Assembly (NCBI RefSeq): GCF_023954305.1
Contig: NZ_JAMLIG010000002.1
Span: forward strand, 62,001-126,000
Origin: Mesorhizobium sp.
GTDB taxonomy: Bacteria > Pseudomonadota > Alphaproteobacteria > Rhizobiales > Rhizobiaceae
Direction of reading: 5' to 3'
DNA length: 64,000 nucleotides
The notes under the pieces were generated by a model, which made no database searches, was not told the DNA's origin, and worked only from the letters and a program-made list of their open reading frames with translations. Of this stretch, positions 36,218 to 46,818 are shown piece after piece (the first letter of the stretch is position 1; each line of letters starts with the position of its first letter). The position numbers were made by a program, and so were the translations under genes.

Positions 36218-38647
36218 ATGAAGGCAACTAAAAGACTGATGGGCGCGGCATCCGCGGCAGCCCTTGCCGCTGGAATGGTTTTTTCAGCCTCCCTCGTCGT
36301 GCAGGTGGCCGCGGTTTCCGTGGCGCAAGCGGCCGTTGTCAGCAGCATTTCCGTGCGGGGCAACCAGCGCGTCGACGCCGAGACGATTCGGGGCAATATT
36401 GGCATTCAGCCGGGCCGGAGCTTTTCCGCAGCCGATATCGACGAGGCGGTGAAGCGGCTGTTCGCGACCGGGCTTTTCTCGGACGTGCGCATCAGTCAGT
36501 CCGGCGGAACCCTGGTCGTCCAGGTCGAAGAGTATCCCGTCGTCAATCAGGTGCTCTTCCAGGGCAACAAGAAGCGCAAGGACGCTGATCTGGCGCGCGT
36601 CGTGCAGCTGAAGCCGCGCGGGCCGTTCTCGCAGGCGCAGATGGAAGCCGATGTCGAGGCGATCAAGGCAGCCTACAGCTCGATCGGACGCGACGACGCG
36701 GAAGTCCAGACCCAGGTCATGGATCTCGGCGAGAACCGCGTGAACGTCGTCTTCACCGTCAACGAAGGCGGCCGCACGAAGATCAAGACCGTCAATTTCG
36801 TCGGCAACAACGCTTTCGGAGATCGCCGGCTCGCCGACGTGATCTCCACGAAGCGCTCGAACATCCTCTCGTTCCTGTTCCGCGACGACATTTATGACGA
36901 AAACCGCCTGCGGGCCGACGAGGAGACGCTGCGCCGCTTCTATTACGATCGCGGCTATGCGGACTTCCAGGTCGTCTCCTCCTCGGCCGAACTCGACGAG
37001 GCCACGAACGAATATACCGTCAATTTCACAGTGGACGAGGGCGAGCGCTACACGTTCGGTGACGTGACGATCGAGTCTTCGATCGACGGCGTCGATTCGG
37101 CGACGCTGAACTCCGCCATCGAGACGCGGTCCGGCGACGTCTACAGCGCCAAGAACGTCGAAGACACGATCATCGGCCTGACCGAGCGCGTCGCCGGCGC
37201 CGGCTACGCGTTCGCTCAGGTGACGCCGCGCGGCGACCGCAACTTCGAAACCCGGACCATTTCGGTCGTCTACACCATCGATCAGGGTCCTCGCACCTAT
37301 ATCGAGCGGATCGAAATCCGCGGCAACGAGCGCACGCGCGACTACGTCATCCGCCGCGAGTTCGACGTTTCGGAGGGCGACGCGTTCAATCAGGTGCTGA
37401 TCCAGCGCGCGAAGCGCCGCCTGGAGCGGCTTGATTTCTTTGAGACCGTGAACATCGCAACCGCCCCCGGCTCTGAACCCGACCAGGTTATCCTGGTGGT
37501 GGATCTGGTCGAGAAGTCGACCGGCGAGTTCTCGATCGGCGGCGGCTACACCACGGGCGAAAACGCCGGCTTTTCGGTCGAAGGGTCGGTTAGCGAGCGC
37601 AACTTCCTCGGCCGAGGCCAGTATATCCGCATCTCGGCCGGCGGCGGCAAGGACACTCGCAACTATGCGCTGTCGTTTACGGAACCGTATTTCCTGGGTC
37701 GACGCATCGCGGCCGGCTTCGACATCTTCCGGCAGACGCAGAAGTATACGAATTACGAATCGGAGACTTCCGGCGCGACGGTGCGTTTCGGTCTGCCGAT
37801 CACGCAGAACCTTACGACGCAGCTGGCGTATAATTTGACGTCGGAAGAGTACGCGCTGACGGATTCCTGCGACGCGAATGGGGACGGCATCCCCGACGAC
37901 GACGGCGATGGTGATTATACCGACGGCGATGTCGGCGATTGCTACGTTTCGATGCCGATCCTGGACGGCATCGCGAACAGTCCATGGGTAAAGTCGTCAG
38001 TCAGCGCCACGCTGCAGTACAATTCGATCGACGACATGAAGAACCCGCATTCGGGCATCTACGCCACGTTGACGGGCGAAGTCGCGGGCCTTGGCGGTGA
38101 CGCAAGCTGGGCGAGGGTAACGGCGCGTGGGAACTACTATCGCACGCTGTCCGAGCAGCAGGATATCGTGGGCCTGGTGACGCTTGGCGCCGGCCATATC
38201 GAGCCGATCAACAACGACCTGCGCGTTTTTGACCAGTTCAAGGCTTCGGACCGGATGATCCGTGGCTTTGAGTACAATGGCTTTGGCCCGGTCGACACGA
38301 ACGGGACCGCGAAACTGGGTGATGACTACCATCTTGGCGGCACAACCTATTTCCATGCGACCGCGGAAGCCCAGTTCCCGATCCCGGTCCTGCCGCCGAG
38401 CCTCGGTGTCAAGGGCGCGGTGTTCGCCGATGCGGCGACATTGTTCGGAGTCAATCAGGGCGTTGCCAGCTTGGTGGTCCCCGCAGATCAGGCTTCCTTC
38501 GACATGCGTTGGCGTGCGTCGGTCGGCGCCGGCGTGATCTGGGCTTCGCCGTTCGGTCCGATCCGCATCGACTACGCGATCCCGGTCCTGAAGGAGGACA
38601 CCGACGTCGTGCAGAACCTCAATTTCGGCATGTCGGCGAAGTTCTAG
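36218..38647 (+). CDS. bamA: Outer membrane protein assembly factor BamA
   Basis: An 809-aa Omp85 protein that inserts beta-barrel proteins into the outer membrane. A signal peptide (about 1-39, ending AQA) precedes five POTRA domains (about 43-440) and a 16-strand barrel ending in Phe (SAKF). The [13 protein letters not shown] strand and [12 protein letters not shown], which carries the conserved RGF motif of barrel loop 6, are present. Residues 549-576 form an Asp/Gly-rich loop between Cys551 and Cys575 with DxNxDGxxDxDxD spacing resembling calcium-binding repeats. It is preceded by a 198-base gap with a candidate promoter and followed by lpxD; the skp gene found here in E. coli is absent. 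Confidence 0.97.
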   Translation: MKATKRLMGAASAAALAAGMVFSASLVVQVAAVSVAQAAVVSSISVRGNQRVDAETIRGNIGIQPGRSFSAADIDEAVKRLFATGLFSDVRISQSGGTLVVQVEEYPVVNQVLFQGNKKRKDADLARVVQLKPRGPFSQAQMEADVEAIKAAYSSIGRDDAEVQTQVMDLGENRVNVVFTVNEGGRTKIKTVNFVGNNAFGDRRLADVISTKRSNILSFLFRDDIYDENRLRADEETLRRFYYDRGYADFQVVSSSAELDEATNEYTVNFTVDEGERYTFGDVTIESSIDGVDSATLNSAIETRSGDVYSAKNVEDTIIGLTERVAGAGYAFAQVTPRGDRNFETRTISVVYTIDQGPRTYIERIEIRGNERTRDYVIRREFDVSEGDAFNQVLIQRAKRRLERLDFFETVNIATAPGSEPDQVILVVDLVEKSTGEFSIGGGYTTGENAGFSVEGSVSERNFLGRGQYIRISAGGGKDTRNYALSFTEPYFLGRRIAAGFDIFRQTQKYTNYESETSGATVRFGLPITQNLTTQLAYNLTSEEYALTDSCDANGDGIPDDDGDGDYTDGDVGDCYVSMPILDGIANSPWVKSSVSATLQYNSIDDMKNPHSGIYATLTGEVAGLGGDASWARVTARGNYYRTLSEQQDIVGLVTLGAGHIEPINNDLRVFDQFKASDRMIRGFEYNGFGPVDTNGTAKLGDDYHLGGTTYFHATAEAQFPIPVLPPSLGVKGAVFADAATLFGVNQGVASLVVPADQASFDMRWRASVGAGVIWASPFGPIRIDYAIPVLKEDTDVVQNLNFGMSAKF

Positions 38648-38696
38648 AATTCTTGACTTCCCTTCCGGGCGTTCGGCCCGGAAGTCTGGGGCATAT

Positions 38697-39755
38697 ATGA
38701 GCGATCCGGTGTTTTTCTCGCCCGTCCGCCGGATCGATGCGGCACAGGTTGCGGAGCTTTGCGGAGCTTCCCTGGCCAATCCCGACAGGTCGGCAATCGA
38801 AATCACTGGCATTGCCTCGGCGGAGCACGGCGGCGCCGGCGATCTCGTTTTCCTCGAGGGCCGGCGGGGGATGCAACTTCTGCCGCGCCTGAAAGCCGGT
38901 GCGGTGCTCTGCACTGCAGACCTCGCGTCATCGGTTCGGCCGGAGATCGCCGTTCTGGTCACGCCCCGTCCGCAGCAGGCCTTCGCCCTTGTCGCCCGCA
39001 GCCTGTTTCCGGAGGCGACGTCGCCCGGGCCGTGGTTGGCGACGGCCGGCATATCTCCGGCAGCGCACGTCTCCCACGACGCTCGGGTGGAAGCGGGTGC
39101 GATCGTAGAGGCGGGCGCTGTCGTCGGACCCGGTGCCACGATCGGCGCCGGTTCTGTGATCGCTCCAAATGCCGTGATCGGGAGGTCTTGCCAGATCGGC
39201 AGGAACAGTCATGTCGGACCGGGCGCCAGTATTCAGGCCGCGCTGATTGGCGATCGTGTCATCATCCATGCGGGCGTCCGCATCGGTACGGATGGCTTCG
39301 GCTTCATCTCGGGACGGGCCGGCCTGGAGAAGATGCCGCAGATCGGCCGTGTGGTCATTCAGGACAATGTGGAGATCGGTGCGAACACGACGATCGATCG
39401 GGGTGCGCTCGGTGACACGATCATCGGAGAAGGCACCAAGATCGACAATCTCGTCCAGATCGGACACAACGTCCGCATCGGGCGGAGCTGCGCCATCGCG
39501 GGACACTGCGGCATATCGGGCTCCGTCGTGATCGGTGACTACGTACTATTGGGAGGCCGGGTCGGTATCGGGGACCACGTAACGATCGGAGACGGCGCTC
39601 AGGTTGCGGCGGGCAGCGGGCTGATGCATGACGTTCCCGCTGGGGAGAGATGGGGCGGGGCACCTGCCCAGCCGATGAAGAGCTGGCTTCGAGAAGTGTC
39701 GGTTCTCCGCGGGATCGTGCGCGACAAATTGAGGAGGCAGGACGGCAATGGCTGA
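38697..39755 (+). CDS. lpxD: UDP-3-O-(3-hydroxyacyl)glucosamine N-acyltransferase
   Basis: A 352-aa acyltransferase adding the N-linked hydroxyacyl chain in the third step of lipid A synthesis. The N-terminal uridine-binding domain (about 1-105) is followed by a left-handed beta helix of hexapeptide repeats; the catalytic His is in IGHNVRIG or AGHCGISG (about 255-270). The stop overlaps the fabZ start by 8 bases, coupling the two genes. Confidence 0.97.
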   Translation: MSDPVFFSPVRRIDAAQVAELCGASLANPDRSAIEITGIASAEHGGAGDLVFLEGRRGMQLLPRLKAGAVLCTADLASSVRPEIAVLVTPRPQQAFALVARSLFPEATSPGPWLATAGISPAAHVSHDARVEAGAIVEAGAVVGPGATIGAGSVIAPNAVIGRSCQIGRNSHVGPGASIQAALIGDRVIIHAGVRIGTDGFGFISGRAGLEKMPQIGRVVIQDNVEIGANTTIDRGALGDTIIGEGTKIDNLVQIGHNVRIGRSCAIAGHCGISGSVVIGDYVLLGGRVGIGDHVTIGDGAQVAAGSGLMHDVPAGERWGGAPAQPMKSWLREVSVLRGIVRDKLRRQDGNG

Positions 39756-40224
39756 ACCGGGCGCGACACTTCTGGAATCCTTGGACATTGGCCAGCTCCT
39801 CAAACTGCTGCCGCATCGCTATCCGTTCCTGCTCGTAGACAAGATTATCGACATAGACGGCGACCGTTCGGCGACCGGCATCAAGAACGTCACCATGAAC
39901 GAGCCGCACTTCCAGGGTCATTTCCCCGAGCGGCCGGTTATGCCCGGCGTGCTGATCATCGAAGCGATGGCGCAGACCGCCGGGGCGATCTGTCTGCATT
40001 CGGTCGGCTCTGCGAAGCCGTCGCTGGTGTACTTCCTGACGATCGATGGAGCGAAGTTCCGCAAGCCCGTGGTGCCCGGAGACCGTCTCGAGATTCGGGT
40101 GGTCAAGGAGCGGCAGCGGGGGAATGTCTGGAAATTCAATTGTGAGGCTGTAGTGGACGGAAGCAAGGTGGCTGAAGCGGTGATCTCGGCAATGACGACC
40201 CCGGCGGTCGAGACCGGAGCCTGA
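39748..40224 (+). CDS. fabZ: 3-hydroxyacyl-ACP dehydratase FabZ
   Basis: A 158-aa hot-dog-fold dehydratase of fatty acid elongation. The catalytic His lies in [20 protein letters not shown] and the catalytic Glu in the same helix; [13 protein letters not shown] is the N-terminal signature. It competes with LpxA/LpxD for hydroxyacyl-ACP, so its place within the lipid A operon balances phospholipid against LPS. Confidence 0.98.
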   Translation: MAEPGATLLESLDIGQLLKLLPHRYPFLLVDKIIDIDGDRSATGIKNVTMNEPHFQGHFPERPVMPGVLIIEAMAQTAGAICLHSVGSAKPSLVYFLTIDGAKFRKPVVPGDRLEIRVVKERQRGNVWKFNCEAVVDGSKVAEAVISAMTTPAVETGA

Positions 40225-40229
40225 ACGAA

Positions 40230-41063
40230 GTGGCAGGCGATACAATCATTCATCCCCTCGCCATCGTCGAGTCGGGCGCCGCGCTCGGCACGGGCGTGAA
40301 AATCGGACCTTTCTGCCATGTCGGTGCCGATGCGACGCTGGGGGACAATGTCGAACTCGTGAGCCATGTGTCGATCATGGGCGCCACGACCATCGGTGCC
40401 GGTTGCAAGATTTTTCCGCAAGCCGTGCTCGGCGCTCCGCCGCAGAACAGCAAGCACAAGGGCGGTCGGACGACCCTGGTCATCGGGCGTAATTGCATGA
40501 TCCGCGAGGGCGTCACGATGCATCTTGGCACCGATACGAGCCGGGGCGAGACGACCGTCGGCGACAACGGCTATTTCCTGGCCTATACGCACGTCGCTCA
40601 CGATTGCATCGTGGGAAACAATGTGACGATGGCCAACCTCGCGACACTGGCAGGGCACGTCGTCGTCGGCGACTACGTCGGTTTCGGCGGCTTCTCCGCA
40701 GCGCACCAGAATGTTCGTATCGGCCACCACGCTTTTATCGGCGGCTTGTCGGCGGCCTTCGAGGACGTAATACCGTACGGAATGATACGGGGCACGACCG
40801 GCGCACTGCGCGGCCTCAACCTCATCGGCATGAAGCGCTCGGGCATGCCGCGCTCCGAAATCCACGCGGTGCGCAACGCCTTCAAGGCGATCTTCGATCG
40901 CTCGCGCACCATGGACGAGAATATGTCTGAGGCGCAGAGGGCGTTCGCGGCGTCTCCGGCGGTGCAGGATGTGCTGGCCTTCATGCGCTCGGCCGGGCAC
41001 CGCTCCTTTGCGACGCCATGGCGCGGCGCGAAGGTCTTATCCGACGACAATGGCGAGGATTGA
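40230..41063 (+). CDS. lpxA: UDP-N-acetylglucosamine O-acyltransferase
   Basis: A 277-aa trimeric left-handed beta-helix enzyme for the first step of lipid A synthesis. The hexapeptide repeats run from about 5 to 190; the catalytic His is in TLAGHVVVGD (about 138) and the GGFSAAHQNVRIGHH segment follows. A helical C-terminus completes the protein. GTG start. It overlaps lpxI by 14 bases. Confidence 0.97.
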   Translation: MAGDTIIHPLAIVESGAALGTGVKIGPFCHVGADATLGDNVELVSHVSIMGATTIGAGCKIFPQAVLGAPPQNSKHKGGRTTLVIGRNCMIREGVTMHLGTDTSRGETTVGDNGYFLAYTHVAHDCIVGNNVTMANLATLAGHVVVGDYVGFGGFSAAHQNVRIGHHAFIGGLSAAFEDVIPYGMIRGTTGALRGLNLIGMKRSGMPRSEIHAVRNAFKAIFDRSRTMDENMSEAQRAFAASPAVQDVLAFMRSAGHRSFATPWRGAKVLSDDNGED

Positions 41064-41946
41064 GGCTCCGGCTCCGTTCGAACTCCGTGCGGGCGAACGC
41101 ATCGCCGTGGGCGCGGGCGCCGGCCGCCTGCCGGTCGAGCTGGTCGAGAGGCTCGTGGCGGCTGGGCACCGACCCTTCGTGGTCCTCATCGACGGCGAGG
41201 CCGACGCGGCGTCGCCCGTCCTGACCGCGCAGGATCACTGGATCATGCCGCTGGAGCGAATCGGCGAGGCCGCGGCGCGCTTCAAGCGCGAAGGGGTGAC
41301 CCACCTTGTCATGGCGGGAGGCGTGAGTCGCCGGCCGAGGCTGCGCGCTTTCAGGCCCGGTCTCGGCATCTTGCACATGGCGCCGAGGATTGCCGCTTCG
41401 CTGATGCGCGGCGACGACAATCTGCTGCGTGCAATCGTCCGCTACTACGAACGCTTGGGAATCATCGTCGTCGGCGCGCATCAGATAATGCCCGATCTTC
41501 TTGCTCCCTCCGGTGTGCTCACGGCGCGCGCACCGAACGCGCGAGATCGCGCAGATCTGAAATCCGCTGCCATCGCGGCCCGTGCCATCGGCGCGCTCGA
41601 CATCGGCCAGGCGGCCGTCGCGATCGGGGGGCGAGCGATTGCGCTTGAAGGCATCGAGGGAACGGACGGATTGCTGCAGCGCACCGTCGCGTTGAGACAG
41701 AACGGCCGCATCGCCGGGCAGGCAGGCGGCGTGCTGGTGAAATGCGCCAAGCCATCGCAGGAATTGCGGGCCGACCTTCCGACCATCGGTGTCGGAACGG
41801 TGGAACTGGCGCACGCGGCCGGCCTTGCAGGGATCGGCATCGAAGCGGATCGCTCGATCGTTCTCGACATGGGAGCGGTGACGGCGCGTGCCGATGAACT
41901 CGGCCTTTTCATCATCGGTCTCGTCGAAGGGGATTGGATCAGATGA
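41050..41946 (+). CDS. lpxI: UDP-2,3-diacylglucosamine pyrophosphatase LpxI
   Basis: A 298-aa LpxI (DUF1009) enzyme that hydrolyses UDP-2,3-diacylglucosamine to lipid X. It replaces the LpxH of gammaproteobacteria, in line with its position between lpxA and lpxB. Family blocks include HLVMAGGVSRRPR, GDDNLLRAIVRYYE with the catalytic acidic residue, and the C-terminal EGTDGLLQRT and TIGVGTVELAHAAGL. Start ATG 41050 overlaps the lpxA end; the stop overlaps the lpxB start as ATGA. Confidence 0.95.
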   Translation: MARIEAPAPFELRAGERIAVGAGAGRLPVELVERLVAAGHRPFVVLIDGEADAASPVLTAQDHWIMPLERIGEAAARFKREGVTHLVMAGGVSRRPRLRAFRPGLGILHMAPRIAASLMRGDDNLLRAIVRYYERLGIIVVGAHQIMPDLLAPSGVLTARAPNARDRADLKSAAIAARAIGALDIGQAAVAIGGRAIALEGIEGTDGLLQRTVALRQNGRIAGQAGGVLVKCAKPSQELRADLPTIGVGTVELAHAAGLAGIGIEADRSIVLDMGAVTARADELGLFIIGLVEGDWIR

Positions 41947-43118
41947 GCGGGAGGCCATTGAAACTCGCGGTGGTGGCCGGCGAGGAGTCGGGCGACCTAC
42001 TGGGCGCCGATCTCGTCGCGGCATTGCGCACAGCCTCGGGCCGGCCGGTCGAACTCATCGGCCTGGGTGGCAGGCATCTCGAGGCTCAGGGGCTGACCTC
42101 ACTCTTCAATTCCTCCGAGATCGCCCTCATGGGCGTGACCGCGGTGGTCCTCGACCTGCCGCGTCTGATCCGCCGGATCGCGCAGACTGCGCGCGAAATC
42201 GTCCGTGCGAGGCCGGACTGCCTGGTGACCATCGACAGTCCGGACTTCTCCCTCCGTGTCGCAAAGAAGGTGCGCGCCGCCGATCCATCCATCCCGATCG
42301 TCCACTATGTCAGCCCGAGCGTCTGGGCCTGGCGGCCGGGCCGGGCGACGGCGATCAAGCCCTATGTCGATCATATTCTCTGCGTTCTGCCGTTCGAGCC
42401 CGACGTCCTGCAACGGCTAGGCGGACCGCAAGGGACCTTCGTCGGGCATCGACTGACGGCCGATCCCGGCCTCCAGTCGGCCGCCGCGGCACAGAGCGTG
42501 CCGCGCGACCTTGATCCGGGACGGGAGAAGACGTTGCTGGTGCTTCCCGGGTCGCGCGGATCGGAAATCGGCCAACTCCTCGGGCCGTTCGGCGAGACGG
42601 TCGACGTGTTGCGCGCCCGCGGCAACCAGTTCCGCATCGTGTTGCCGACCTTGCCGCGCCTGCGCGAACGCGTGGCCGCGGGCGTAAAGGACTGGACTCA
42701 GGCGCCGGAGATCGTTGTCGGCGCGGACGAGAAATGGCGTGCCTTCGGCGAGGCGGACGCGGCGCTGATCGCGTCAGGAACCGTCTCTCTGGAACTGGCA
42801 TTGGCGGGTGTGCCACTTGTCTCATGTTACAAGTTCGACTGGCTCTCCCGCCATGTCGAAAGCTGGATCACGGCCTGGTCCGCTCTGCTGCCCAACCTGA
42901 TCGCCGACCGTCCGGTCGCACCGGAATATTACCATCAGTATGTGCGGCCGCAGCATATCGCGCGTACGCTTGAGTGCCTGTTCGCTGATACCGAAATGCG
43001 AGCCTGGCAGAAGCAGGGTTTTGCGGAAGTCCGCCGCCGGCTCGCGACGGACCGGCCACCCGGCGAGATTGCTGCGGATGTAGTAATCTCGAAGATAGAA
43101 CGCAGAACGGGCGCCTGA
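41943..43118 (+). CDS. lpxB: Lipid-A-disaccharide synthase
   Basis: A 391-aa GT-B fold glycosyltransferase (GT19) joining lipid X and UDP-diacylglucosamine into the disaccharide core of lipid A. The AGEESGDLLGADL (about 9-21) motif, the YVSPSVWAWRPGR block and the GSRGSEIGQLL and SGTVSLELALAGVPLVSCYK segments are all typical. Start ATG 41943 (ATGA overlap with lpxI) is preferred to a TTG 9 bases earlier. Its stop codon lies in the loop of a strong hairpin. Confidence 0.97.
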   Translation: MSGRPLKLAVVAGEESGDLLGADLVAALRTASGRPVELIGLGGRHLEAQGLTSLFNSSEIALMGVTAVVLDLPRLIRRIAQTAREIVRARPDCLVTIDSPDFSLRVAKKVRAADPSIPIVHYVSPSVWAWRPGRATAIKPYVDHILCVLPFEPDVLQRLGGPQGTFVGHRLTADPGLQSAAAAQSVPRDLDPGREKTLLVLPGSRGSEIGQLLGPFGETVDVLRARGNQFRIVLPTLPRLRERVAAGVKDWTQAPEIVVGADEKWRAFGEADAALIASGTVSLELALAGVPLVSCYKFDWLSRHVESWITAWSALLPNLIADRPVAPEYYHQYVRPQHIARTLECLFADTEMRAWQKQGFAEVRRRLATDRPPGEIAADVVISKIERRTGA

Positions 43119-43128
43119 GCGCCCGTTC
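43105..43128. terminator. Hairpin between convergent lpxB and gltA
   Basis: A perfect 10-bp stem GAACGGGCGC/GCGCCCGTTC with a 4-base loop CTGA. The TGA stop of lpxB is in the loop. There is no T run on either side, so it may act as a bidirectional barrier or mRNA 3'-end stabiliser rather than a classical terminator. Confidence 0.65.
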
Positions 43129-43148
43129 GGTCTCCTGTCGAAATTCGA

Positions 43149-44438
43149 TCAGCGCTTGGCGATCGGCAGGTAGTCCCGTTCCGGGGCGCCGGTGTAGAGC
43201 TGGCGCGGGCGGCCGATCTTCTGCAGCGGATCCTCGATCATCTCCTTCCACTGGGCGATCCAGCCGACGGTGCGGGCCACCGCGAAGAGCACCGTGAACA
43301 TGGTCGTCGGGAAGCCGAGCGCCTTCAGCGTGATGCCGGAATAGAAGTCGATGTTCGGGTAGAGCTTCTTCTCGATGAAGTATTCGTCGGTGAGTGCTAT
43401 CTTTTCGAGTTCCATCGCGACGTCGAGCAGCGGATCGTCCTTGATTCCGAGTTCGCCCAGGACTTCGTGAGTCGTACGCTGCATGATCTTCGCGCGGGGG
43501 TCGTAGTTCTTGTACACCCGGTGGCCGAAACCCATAAGCCGGAACGGATCGTTCTTGTCCTTGGCGCGGGCGATGTATTCGGGGATCCGGTCTACTGTGC
43601 CGATCTCGGAGAGCATGTTGAGCGCAGCTTCGTTCGCGCCGCCGTGCGCGGGGCCCCACAGGCAGGCGATGCCGGCAGCGATGCAGGCAAACGGATTGGC
43701 GCCGGACGAGCCGGCGAGACGCACGGTGGAGGTCGACGCGTTCTGCTCGTGATCGGCATGGAGGATGAAGATGCGCTCCATGGCGCGCGCGAGCACCGGA
43801 TTGGCCTCGTATTCCTCGGCCGGAACCGCAAAGCACATGCGCAGGAAGTTCGCCGCGTATGAGAGGTCATTGCGCGGATACACGAAGGGTTGGCCGATAT
43901 GGTACTTGTAAGCCATCGCGGCGATCGTCGGCATCTTGGCGATCAGCCGGATCGAGGCGACCATGCGCTGGTGCGGATCGGAAATGTCGGTCGAGTCGTG
44001 ATAGAAGGCCGACAGCGCACCGACCACGCCGCACATCACGGCCATCGGGTGAGCATCGCGACGGAAGCCGCGGAAGAAATTGACCATCTGCTCGTGCACC
44101 ATGGTGTGGCGCGTGACGCGGTAGTCGAAATCTTCCTTCTGTGTCTTGGTCGGCAATTCGCCATAGAGAAGCAGGTAGCAGGTCTCGAGGAAATCACCGT
44201 GCTCGGCTAGCTGGTCGATGGGATAGCCGCGGTGCAGCAGGATGCCCTCGTCTCCGTCGATATAGGTGATCGCTGAATCGCACGAAGCCGTCGACGTAAA
44301 GCCCGGATCGTAGGTGAAGGCGCCGGTCTCCTTGAACAGCGGCGCTATGTCGATGACGTCCGGCCCAACGGACCCACTTCGCACTTTGAGATCGAGGGAT
44401 TTGCCGCCAAATTCCAGCTTTGCAGTTTTATTCGTCAT
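43149..44438 (-). CDS. gltA: Citrate synthase (type II)
   Basis: A 429-aa hexameric-type citrate synthase condensing acetyl-CoA and oxaloacetate. The catalytic residues are in [20 protein letters not shown] and [14 protein letters not shown] (His, His, Asp). The N-terminal NADH-binding-type extension is present. ATG 44438 has a strong AAGGGAG site; longer frames are spurious. It converges with lpxB. Confidence 0.98.
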   Translation of the reverse strand: MTNKTAKLEFGGKSLDLKVRSGSVGPDVIDIAPLFKETGAFTYDPGFTSTASCDSAITYIDGDEGILLHRGYPIDQLAEHGDFLETCYLLLYGELPTKTQKEDFDYRVTRHTMVHEQMVNFFRGFRRDAHPMAVMCGVVGALSAFYHDSTDISDPHQRMVASIRLIAKMPTIAAMAYKYHIGQPFVYPRNDLSYAANFLRMCFAVPAEEYEANPVLARAMERIFILHADHEQNASTSTVRLAGSSGANPFACIAAGIACLWGPAHGGANEAALNMLSEIGTVDRIPEYIARAKDKNDPFRLMGFGHRVYKNYDPRAKIMQRTTHEVLGELGIKDDPLLDVAMELEKIALTDEYFIEKKLYPNIDFYSGITLKALGFPTTMFTVLFAVARTVGWIAQWKEMIEDPLQKIGRPRQLYTGAPERDYLPIAKR

Positions 44439-44531
44439 AGCAACTCCCTTCGAAAGCCCCAAAAGAAAGAATGCGCCTGGAGGATGGTGCGGCGCGAGGT
44501 GACACAATCGCCCCGGTCTTGTGCCCGGCAT

Positions 44532-44560
44532 TTGCTATCGCATTTGCGACAAGGTGCCAA
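44532..44560 (-). promoter_or_regulatory. Predicted gltA promoter
   Basis: On the minus strand, -35 TTGGCA (44560-44555), a 17-base spacer and -10 TAGCAA (44537-44532), about 90 bases before the gltA start. This sits in the 203-base gap between the GST gene and gltA, so gltA likely has its own promoter. Confidence 0.45.
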
Positions 44561-44641
44561 GCCGACCGTGAGGCCAAATGCTGCATTGCAAAATCCGGGC
44601 GGTCCAGCAAATTCTCGGGTCCGCCGCGAGAATTCATCGCC

Positions 44642-45271
44642 TCAGGCCGGCATGCCATGCCGCGACCACACTTTCGCGATCACCGGGACTTCGGCGACAC
44701 GTGCATAGAGGGCGCGAAGCACCGGAAAGCGTTCGCAGAATACGTCCAGATCGTCGACCCAGCTGATCAGCATGGCGGCGTAGATATCGACGGCCGACAG
44801 TTGGTCGCCGAGCACGAATGGTCGCTCTCCGAGAGCGTCGGCAAAGACGGCCCATTCGAAAGTCCGGCGCTCCAGCGCCGATTGTCTGATTGCGTCGGAG
44901 GTCCCGGCGTCGGCCGTATAACGATGCGGGTAGTAGCATCTCAACTCGCTCATATAGATGTTGGCGGCGAGATAGAACATCCAGCGCAGGAAGGTCGCGC
45001 GAGAAGGCTCTCCGATCGCCGGCGACAGGCCGCACGACGGATGCAGGTCGGCGAGATAGACGCACATTGCAGCCGATTCCGTCATGATGCCGCCGTCTGG
45101 CAGGATCAGCGTCGGTACCTGCCCGAGTGGATTGATCGCCAGCAGCTCGGGCGGCGGCTCGCCTTCCGGCCAACGCGCCAGGTCGACAATATCGCAGTCT
45201 ATGTTTGCGACGCGCAGGATGGCCTCGACCGCCCCGGATCCGGAGCCGAGCCTCCCGTAGAGCTTGTACAT
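44642..45271 (-). CDS. Glutathione S-transferase family protein
   Basis: A 209-aa protein with an N-terminal thioredoxin-like domain (about 1-78, including the glutathione-binding NPLGQVPTLIL and TESAAMCVYLAD segments) and an all-helical C-terminal domain. The N-terminal active-site region is YGRLGSGSG, so a Ser/Tyr-type GST is likely. It lies 23 bases behind gltX and is probably co-transcribed. The substrate is unknown. Confidence 0.9.
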   Translation of the reverse strand: MYKLYGRLGSGSGAVEAILRVANIDCDIVDLARWPEGEPPPELLAINPLGQVPTLILPDGGIMTESAAMCVYLADLHPSCGLSPAIGEPSRATFLRWMFYLAANIYMSELRCYYPHRYTADAGTSDAIRQSALERRTFEWAVFADALGERPFVLGDQLSAVDIYAAMLISWVDDLDVFCERFPVLRALYARVAEVPVIAKVWSRHGMPA

Positions 45272-45294
45272 GCGCCGTCTCCTCTCGTCTCGGT

Positions 45295-46716
45295 CTAGCG
45301 TGCCTGGTCGCGAATGCGCGCCAGCGATTCCTCGCGCCCAAGGACGGCGAGGACGTCGAAGACGCCTGGCGAGGTGCTTTTGCCGGTGAGCGCTGCGCGC
45401 AGCGGCTGCGCGACCTTGCCGAGCTTGAGGCCGGCGGCCTCGGCGACGGTCCTTACCGCCGCCTCGGTTTCCTGCACAGTCCAGTCGCCCACCGACGCCA
45501 GTGCGTCTGCTGCCCTGGAGAGAATGGAACGCGAGTCCGGATCGAGGATGGCGGCCGCTTTCTCGTCCAGATCGAGGGGACGCTGCGCGAACAGGTAGCC
45601 GGCGCTGTCGGCAAGCTCGACGAGCGTCTTTGCCCTCTCCTTGAGACCCGGCATGGCCGCCAGAAGCTGCGAACGCTTCTCATCCGAAAGAGCGGCAAGG
45701 ATGGACTCGCCGCCCGGCAGGAAGGGAAGGGTCGCGACCAACGCGTCGGTCAGTTCCGCGTCGTCGGTGCGGCGCATCCACAGCCCGTTCAACGCTTCGA
45801 GCTTGGCGAAGTCGAAGCGCGCGGCGCCCTTGTTCACGTCCTCGATCTCGAACCATGAAATCATGTCCTCGATCGACATCACCTCATCGTCGCCATGGCT
45901 CCAGCCGAGACGCGCCAGATAGTTGAGCAACGCCCTGGGCAGATATCCCATCGCCCGATAGGCCTCGACGCCCAGCGCGCCGTGGCGCTTCGACAGCTTG
46001 GCGCCGTCGGCCCCGTGGATAAGCGGGATGTGTGCCATCGACGGAACATCCCAGCCCATCGCCTGATAGATGATCGTCTGCCGCGCGGCATTGGTGAGGT
46101 GGTCATCGCCGCGGATGATATGGGTGACGCCCATGTCGTGGTCGTCGACGACCACGGCATGCATGTAGGTCGGGTTGCCGTCGGAGCGCAGGATGATGAA
46201 GTCGTCGAGGTCTTTGTTCGGGAAGCGGACCTCGCCCTGTACGCGGTCGTGCACGATGGTCTCGCCCGCCTGCGGAGCCTTGATGCGGATCGCGCCCCTG
46301 GCGCCGGCGGGCGCCTCGGACGGATCGCGGTCGCGCCAGCGCCCGTCGTAGCGCGGCGGCCGGCCTTCGGCCTTAGCCTTCTCGCGCATCTCGTTGAGCT
46401 CCTCGGGCGTGGCGTAGCAATAGTACGCCTTTCCCATGGCAACGAGTTGTTCCGCCACCTCGCGGTGGCGCGGTGCGCGCTCGAACTGCGAGATCGGGTC
46501 GCCGTCCCATGTGAGGCCGAGCCACGTCAGGCCTTCGAGGATCGCGGCCGTCGCGGCCTCCGTGGAGCGTTCGCGGTCGGTGTCCTCGATACGCAGCAGC
46601 ATCCGTCCGCCGGTGTGCCTGGCGTAGAGCCAGTTGAACAGCGCTGTGCGGGCGCCGCCGATGTGGAGGTAGCCCGTGGGGGAGGGCGCAAAGCGCGTGA
46701 CGACTGGACTGGACAT
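45295..46716 (-). CDS. gltX: Glutamyl-tRNA synthetase
   Basis: A 473-aa class I aminoacyl-tRNA synthetase. The HIGH motif is in [14 protein letters not shown] (about 9-22) and KMSKS appears as KLSKRHG (about 240-246). The C-terminal anticodon-binding domain is complete. The ATG at 46716 has a GGAACAG site; a longer in-frame start would add a non-homologous segment. It is divergent from comEC by about 100 bases. Confidence 0.97.
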   Translation of the reverse strand: MSSPVVTRFAPSPTGYLHIGGARTALFNWLYARHTGGRMLLRIEDTDRERSTEAATAAILEGLTWLGLTWDGDPISQFERAPRHREVAEQLVAMGKAYYCYATPEELNEMREKAKAEGRPPRYDGRWRDRDPSEAPAGARGAIRIKAPQAGETIVHDRVQGEVRFPNKDLDDFIILRSDGNPTYMHAVVVDDHDMGVTHIIRGDDHLTNAARQTIIYQAMGWDVPSMAHIPLIHGADGAKLSKRHGALGVEAYRAMGYLPRALLNYLARLGWSHGDDEVMSIEDMISWFEIEDVNKGAARFDFAKLEALNGLWMRRTDDAELTDALVATLPFLPGGESILAALSDEKRSQLLAAMPGLKERAKTLVELADSAGYLFAQRPLDLDEKAAAILDPDSRSILSRAADALASVGDWTVQETEAAVRTVAEAAGLKLGKVAQPLRAALTGKSTSPGVFDVLAVLGREESLARIRDQAR

Positions 46717-46818
46717 GGACTGTTCCGGATGGCGGCGCGCAGGCCGCGCGGATGGCGTTTCGTTGCGGTTCATGTAGCATGAAGCGTCTGGGGCGCAAGG
46801 TCGTCGGGTGGCTGTCGC

